Assembly (NCBI GenBank): GCA_019113845.1
Contig: DXGQ01000032.1
Coordinates: 1 to 64,000, forward strand
Source of the DNA: Candidatus Anaerobutyricum avicola
GTDB taxonomy: Bacteria > Bacillota > Clostridia > Lachnospirales > Lachnospiraceae
Direction of reading: 5' to 3'
Length of the DNA: 64,000 nucleotides
The notes beneath the pieces were generated by a model. That model saw only the letters and a list, made by a program, of their open reading frames with translations. It was not told the origin of the DNA and did no database searches. Made by a program: the position numbers and the translations under genes. This document shows, piece after piece, positions 59,999 to 64,000 of this stretch. How positions within the stretch are numbered: the first letter of the stretch is position 1; each line of letters starts with the position of its first letter.

Positions 59999-61248
59999 TT
60001 ACCTTTTATCTGTTCCAGTTCTTTTCTTCCAAGCGTAATCTCCTCCATTTCGCCCGGAGCAAAGATTCGTTTTTTCTTCCGCATCATCGGTTCTCCGTCC
60101 ACATAGACCCGGATCGCCGCGTTTTCATAAATCTGTTTTACGCGGAAACGGATTTTCATGGCGTCTTTTACTTTATCCGGATGAATGTATTTCGGAACTG
60201 TATAATTGATGCCTTCCTGCGGAACGATGGTCAGTACTTTCTCCGGCTGAGCCGGGGATGTTTTTTCACCCGACGCTTCTCTCTGCACATATTCCGCTGC
60301 CCGTATTCCGGCGGCCTTTGCCTCTTCCGAGACAAAATCCACCAAATCGTGGACGTGGAGTACATTTCCGCAGGCAAACACACCCGGCACCGATGTCTCA
60401 AAACTCTCGTTGACCACAGGACCGTTTGTCCTGGCGTCCAGATTCACATGTATCTTCTCTGATAATTCATTTTCCGGAATGAGCCCCACCGACAGCAGCA
60501 GGGTATCGCAGGTGTAGGTCTCCTCGGTTCCCGGCACCGGCTGCCGATTTTCGTCCACCTGGGCGATCGTCACGGCTTCCACCCGCTCTCTTCCCTTGAT
60601 GTCCACCACCGTGTGGCTGAGTTTTAACGGGATTCCGAAATCATCCAGGCACTGGACGATATTTCGTTTAAGACCGCCGGAATATGGCATGATTTCCGCC
60701 ACCACCTTCACTTTGGCTCCCTCCAGGGTGAGACGGCGCGCCATGATCAGCCCGATATCGCCGGAACCTAGGATCACCACTTCTTTTCCCGGCATATACC
60801 CTTCGATATTGACCAGTCTCTGAGCCGTTCCCGCATTGTAAATGCCCGCCGGACGGTATCCCGGAATATTCAGGGCGCCTCTCGGCCGCTCCCGGCATCC
60901 CATGGCCAGAACGATGGCTTCCGCTTTGATATGTCTGAGACCCTCTTTCTCACTGACTGCAGTGATGACCTTATCTTCTGAAATATCAATGACCATGGTA
61001 TGCAGACAGTAGGTAATTCCCAGCTCCTTCACCCGCTCAATAAATCTCGCCGCATATTCCGGTCCTGTCAGTTCTTCTTTAAACGTATGCAGTCCAAATC
61101 CGTTGTGGATACACTGGTTTAAGATTCCACCGAGCCTGTCGTCCCGCTCCAGAATCAAAATGTCATCCACACCCGCCTGCTTTGCGGAAATCGCCGCGGC
61201 AAGGCCGGCAGGACCGCCGCCGATAATTACAATCTTATAACAATCCAT
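59884..61248 (-). CDS. FAD/NAD-dependent oxidoreductase, end altered by a deletion
   Basis: This 454-residue pyridine nucleotide-disulfide-type flavoprotein has IVIIGGGPAGLAAAISAKQAG (FAD), VVILGSGDIGLIMARRLTLEGA (NAD) and VPGVFACGNVLHVHDLVDF near 320. It is the usual partner of GlpA-like dehydrogenases, passing electrons from them. The next gene in related operons is often a short DUF1667 protein, absent here. The last 35 or so residues (from about KELMMFTHRTRKMW) overlap the FGGY kinase remnant in another frame and do not look native, so the authentic end was probably near residue 420. GGAAGG precedes the start. Confidence 0.88.
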   Translation of the reverse strand: MDCYKIVIIGGGPAGLAAAISAKQAGVDDILILERDDRLGGILNQCIHNGFGLHTFKEELTGPEYAARFIERVKELGITYCLHTMVIDISEDKVITAVSEKEGLRHIKAEAIVLAMGCRERPRGALNIPGYRPAGIYNAGTAQRLVNIEGYMPGKEVVILGSGDIGLIMARRLTLEGAKVKVVAEIMPYSGGLKRNIVQCLDDFGIPLKLSHTVVDIKGRERVEAVTIAQVDENRQPVPGTEETYTCDTLLLSVGLIPENELSEKIHVNLDARTNGPVVNESFETSVPGVFACGNVLHVHDLVDFVSEEAKAAGIRAAEYVQREASGEKTSPAQPEKVLTIVPQEGINYTVPKYIHPDKVKDAMKIRFRVKQIYENAAIRVYVDGEPMMRKKKRIFAPGEMEEITLGRKELEQIKGKKELMMFTHRTRKMWKYMKMHLRCGDKFIKTWQIKHLI

Positions 61249-61264
61249 CGTTTTCCTTCCTTCC

Positions 61265-62707
61265 TCACACTTTGACTTTTCCGGTCAGCATATATGAATT
61301 TCCGCCTTTTTTCGTAATCTCCGCCATGTCCACGCCCAGCTCCCTTGCCAGAATGTGCATGGTCTTCGGGGTACAGAAACCACCCTGACAGCGTCCCATG
61401 CCCGCGCGCACCCGGCGCTTCACGGCGTCGAGAGAGGTGGCCGGAATCGGACGGTGGATGGCATCCACAATCTGTCCTTCCGTCACCAGCTCACAGCGAC
61501 AGACGATATTTCCGTACATCGGATTTTCTTTGATCAGCTTCTCTTTCTCCTCATCCGGCAGATCGGAAAACTTCACGAATCCTTTTCTCCGGCTGATAAA
61601 GTTCTCCTTTTTCTCCAAATGCATTCTGTCCGCGATGATTCCGGCGAGCATCTCGCCGATGGCCGGCGAGCTGGTCAGTCCCGGCGATTCAATACCCGCC
61701 GCATCGAAGAAATATTCCGCGTCCTCCAGCTCTTTTACGATAAATTCATGGTTATCTTCGTGGGCTCTGGCCCCGGCAAAAGAGGTGATGATCTTATTGA
61801 GCGGAAGCGGATTCTTCGTCAGATGGTTGTTGGACTGCGCCATGTCGGTCAACTGGTCAAGAATCTCCTTTGTCGTATTGAGTTCCTCTTTGTCTTCCAC
61901 ATCGGTGGCCGTCGGACCGATAAAGAAGTTGCCGTTAATAGTGTAGGACGCCGCGATGCCCTTTCCCATTTTTCCAGGCAGCGGCACCACGGTCGTATTA
62001 AAAATCGTTCCGATAGACTTATCAAAGAAAATGTATTCTTCCTTTCTTGGAGTAATATGAATCTTGTTTTCGCTGACCATGTTATGGAATTTATCTGCGT
62101 AAAGTCCGGCAGCGTTGACCACTGCCTTGGTCTCGATCGGTCCCTTACTGGTATCAATCCGATACCCGTTATCCGTTTTTTCAATGTTCGTTGCTTCTGT
62201 CTCAAACTGGAATTTCACTCCGTTTACGCAGGCATTTTCTCCCGCCGCGATAGCAAGATTAAAAGGACAGACGATACCTCCCGTCGGCGCCCACAGAGCG
62301 GCCACCGCCCGGTCGGTGAGGTTCGGTTCTCTTTTTAAAAGTTCTTCCCTGCCGATAATCTCACAGCCCGGCACTCCGTTGGCATTGGCGTGGTCAAGCT
62401 GTTCCTGAAGCAGGGGCATATCTTCCTCATTCGTACAGACGATCAGTTTTCCATTTTTCTCTGCCGGAAATTCCAGCTCCTTGGCCCACTGATACATCAA
62501 TTCATTTCCTCTGACGCAAAGCTTTGCCATGGGGCTTCCCGGAGCCGCCTCCAGACCGGTGTGAATGACTCCGGTATTGGCTTTGGAAGTTCCCGACGCC
62601 ACGTCATCGCCTCTTTCGATGACCAGCGCGTTTATTTTGTATCGCGATAGTTCCCGCGCGATACAGCATCCGCTTACTCCAGCGCCTATAATTACGATAT
62701 CATACAT
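61265..62707 (-). CDS. GlpA-like FAD-dependent dehydrogenase with BFD-type [2Fe-2S] domain
   Basis: This 480-residue protein begins IVIIGAGVSGCCIARELSRY and has a DAO-family fold (GDDVASGTSKANTGVIHTGLEA, the substrate-side PRKEEYIFFDKS, and SFAGARAHEDNHEFIVKE). The C-terminal BFD-like domain supplies four Cys ligands in VCRCELV and GRCQGGFC. It resembles anaerobic glycerol 3-phosphate dehydrogenase but without glpC, and it likely oxidises a polyol phosphate or hydroxy acid. It is followed by its flavoprotein partner after 16 bases. Confidence 0.9.
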   Translation of the reverse strand: MYDIVIIGAGVSGCCIARELSRYKINALVIERGDDVASGTSKANTGVIHTGLEAAPGSPMAKLCVRGNELMYQWAKELEFPAEKNGKLIVCTNEEDMPLLQEQLDHANANGVPGCEIIGREELLKREPNLTDRAVAALWAPTGGIVCPFNLAIAAGENACVNGVKFQFETEATNIEKTDNGYRIDTSKGPIETKAVVNAAGLYADKFHNMVSENKIHITPRKEEYIFFDKSIGTIFNTTVVPLPGKMGKGIAASYTINGNFFIGPTATDVEDKEELNTTKEILDQLTDMAQSNNHLTKNPLPLNKIITSFAGARAHEDNHEFIVKELEDAEYFFDAAGIESPGLTSSPAIGEMLAGIIADRMHLEKKENFISRRKGFVKFSDLPDEEKEKLIKENPMYGNIVCRCELVTEGQIVDAIHRPIPATSLDAVKRRVRAGMGRCQGGFCTPKTMHILARELGVDMAEITKKGGNSYMLTGKVKV

Positions 62708-62772
62708 AACATTATCACCTTCTCAACTTTTCCTTTTCCGGTCAGATTGCCTGACCGCTCCTCCTTTTCCTG

Positions 62773-63963
62773 CTACGATAACCGCTCCAGCAGTTCGGAA
62801 AGCCGCATGCCATCTTCCGGAATATACTGTTTCCAGTACCGGCATGTCTCTGTAAATCTTGCCTTTATATCACGGGGATGATCCACATTGGACGTAAACA
62901 ATTCCAGCGCGAGAACAATCTTATCCACCTTCGGCGGCATTCCCGGCTCCTCTTTTTCATAAGAAGCGGCAATGTTTTCCAGTATCTTCTTTCCGTCCAC
63001 AATTCCTTTTTTATTATTCTCTCTGGTAAACGGCGCATGGGAAGCAGTGATTCCGTCTGTCTGCTGAATGTGCATGATCGGGGAATAGCATCCGAGTTCT
63101 TCAATCCAGGCATACAGGTCAGAATCTCTCTCATCGGTGGAAAACTGATAAGGATAGCGTTCCACTTCCCTCATCACCAAAGCTGCCGCCTCCTCTTTCG
63201 GCATCTTTTTTCTCACACAGTCCGCAAAAATGTCATACGCCCGATCTGAGCCGAGCCACAGACTGGAAGAATCCGTCCCCGTCTCAATCGCTTTCTGAAA
63301 ATCTTCCTGCACCTGCTTATCTGTCGGCTTCCTGAATTTTCTTTGTCCGGTCATGTGTCCTACATCTACTGTAGTGTAAATCGGATGTCCGGCAACTGCA
63401 TAGATGTTTTTCAAAAAGTCTTTGGTTCCCTCAATGGTCCACGGCGTCTGCTGCGGCGCGTACATCGCCTCAACACAAACCTTCACATTGCCATTCTCCT
63501 CGGCAAACGCCCCGATATCCGAATAAATCCGGTAAAGTTTTTCCTGAAGTGCCTTATACTGTTCCGGGTCCTCCATGACATTTTCCGGGATGCAATGCAG
63601 GGACACACCCATATCATTTCCCCGTTTTCCCATCATGGTAATCGCCGGTTTCATCCAGTTTTCAATCAATTGATTTACGATTTTTTCATTGGGATGCGCC
63701 AGTCCCGCCGTGCGGTAGGTCTGATATCCGGTATAGAAACTTTCTACCTTTACGCCATATTTCTTTTCTGCTTTTTCCAGAGCGGCCAGCCATTCCTCTC
63801 TGTATTCTTTCGTATTATACAAAGGATCAATCTCGTTATCGAAGCTTGCTTCCATGCTGGTATATCCCATTTCCGCCGCCAGGGAGAGCCAGGTTTCCGG
63901 CTCCACCCAGCGCTTGATGGCAAAACAGTTATCAAGCGCGATATAAATTTTTGGATCTTTCAT
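62773..63963 (-). CDS. Sugar isomerase/epimerase-like TIM-barrel protein
   Basis: This 396-residue protein of the xylose isomerase-like (AP endonuclease 2) superfamily is longer than the usual 280-300. Metal-ligand candidates are CVEAMYAP (Glu), TTVDVGHMTGQ (Asp, His), MHIQQTDG (His) and ALELFTSN (Glu). Substrate unknown, but its place ahead of a GlpA-like dehydrogenase, a lost FGGY kinase and DeoC suggests a pentose, tetrose or polyol pathway. GGAGGT precedes the ATG. The operon may continue upstream of the window; only 37 bases remain. Confidence 0.85.
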   Translation of the reverse strand: MKDPKIYIALDNCFAIKRWVEPETWLSLAAEMGYTSMEASFDNEIDPLYNTKEYREEWLAALEKAEKKYGVKVESFYTGYQTYRTAGLAHPNEKIVNQLIENWMKPAITMMGKRGNDMGVSLHCIPENVMEDPEQYKALQEKLYRIYSDIGAFAEENGNVKVCVEAMYAPQQTPWTIEGTKDFLKNIYAVAGHPIYTTVDVGHMTGQRKFRKPTDKQVQEDFQKAIETGTDSSSLWLGSDRAYDIFADCVRKKMPKEEAAALVMREVERYPYQFSTDERDSDLYAWIEELGCYSPIMHIQQTDGITASHAPFTRENNKKGIVDGKKILENIAASYEKEEPGMPPKVDKIVLALELFTSNVDHPRDIKARFTETCRYWKQYIPEDGMRLSELLERLS

Positions 63964-64000
63964 AGTACCTCCGTTTTGTTGTCATCCCTGTGGATGGATC

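Overview
The window reads as chromosomal DNA of an anaerobic, Gram-positive gut-type Clostridia, most likely a Lachnospiraceae relative. The basis is near-balanced base composition, strong AGGAGG-type ribosome binding sites, textbook TTGACA-N17-TATAAT promoters, an [FeFe]-hydrogenase maturase (HydF), Feo iron transport, a BlaI/BlaR1-type beta-lactam sensor and the gene families present. The genus assignment is inference. I saw no rRNA, tRNA, CRISPR array, intact insertion sequence or prophage. Most genes lie on the minus strand.

Layout. 1-190 is hairpin-rich non-coding sequence of unknown origin. 0.2-7.4 kb holds an ABC-F ATPase and a molybdenum-cofactor operon (XdhC-like, MoeA-like, MoaC, MoaA, MOSC-MogA fusion). 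7.5-10.8 kb holds an ECF sigma/anti-sigma pair, a lone HPt protein and HydF. 10.9-13.3 kb holds a MATE exporter behind a leader terminator and a Phd/PIN toxin-antitoxin pair. 13.3-18.1 kb is an iron block (Fur-like protein, FeoB, two FeoA, flavodoxin, DUF3793) whose three promoters carry TTAG-type inverted repeats. 18.2-28.3 kb holds a broken MATE gene, a DUF1287 protein, an EAL phosphodiesterase with a degenerate GGDEF, a DUF1624 membrane protein, TrkH-TrkA and an orphan 2Fe-2S/ASKHA activase.

28.4-33.3 kb may be the most novel locus. It has two paralogous secreted proteins (Ig-like domain, helical segment, Asp/Trp-rich tail) next to a two-component system whose sensor kinase carries a similar Asp/Glu/Trp cluster in its extracellular loop. 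The promoter region of the secreted proteins contains a duplicated direct-repeat element suited to an OmpR-type regulator.

34.8-42.6 kb is a MecR1/MecI-like system: BlaI and BlaR1 flanked by two class B penicillin-binding proteins, with no beta-lactamase in view. TACAnnTGTA-type operators sit in the promoters of both PBPs and of blaI, and again 9 kb away before an unrecognised membrane protein (49893-51503). This suggests a dispersed BlaI regulon with a new member.

42.8-48.4 kb holds a Na/Pi cotransporter and an operon joining a KdpDE-like two-component system to KtrB-KtrA. 48.6-57.8 kb holds CMD and cupin proteins and then a divergent module (amidohydrolase and archaeal-type ornithine cyclodeaminase against an M20 amidohydrolase and a YfcC transporter) that looks like catabolism of acylated amino acids. 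57.8-64 kb is a SorC-regulated sugar or polyol operon (isomerase-like protein, GlpA-like oxidoreductase, FAD oxidoreductase, DeoC). The 3' tail of an FGGY sugar kinase remains inside it in another frame, so a kinase gene appears to have been deleted. A 50-nt two-hairpin repeat occurs three times in intergenic sequence, with a compensatory base change in one stem.
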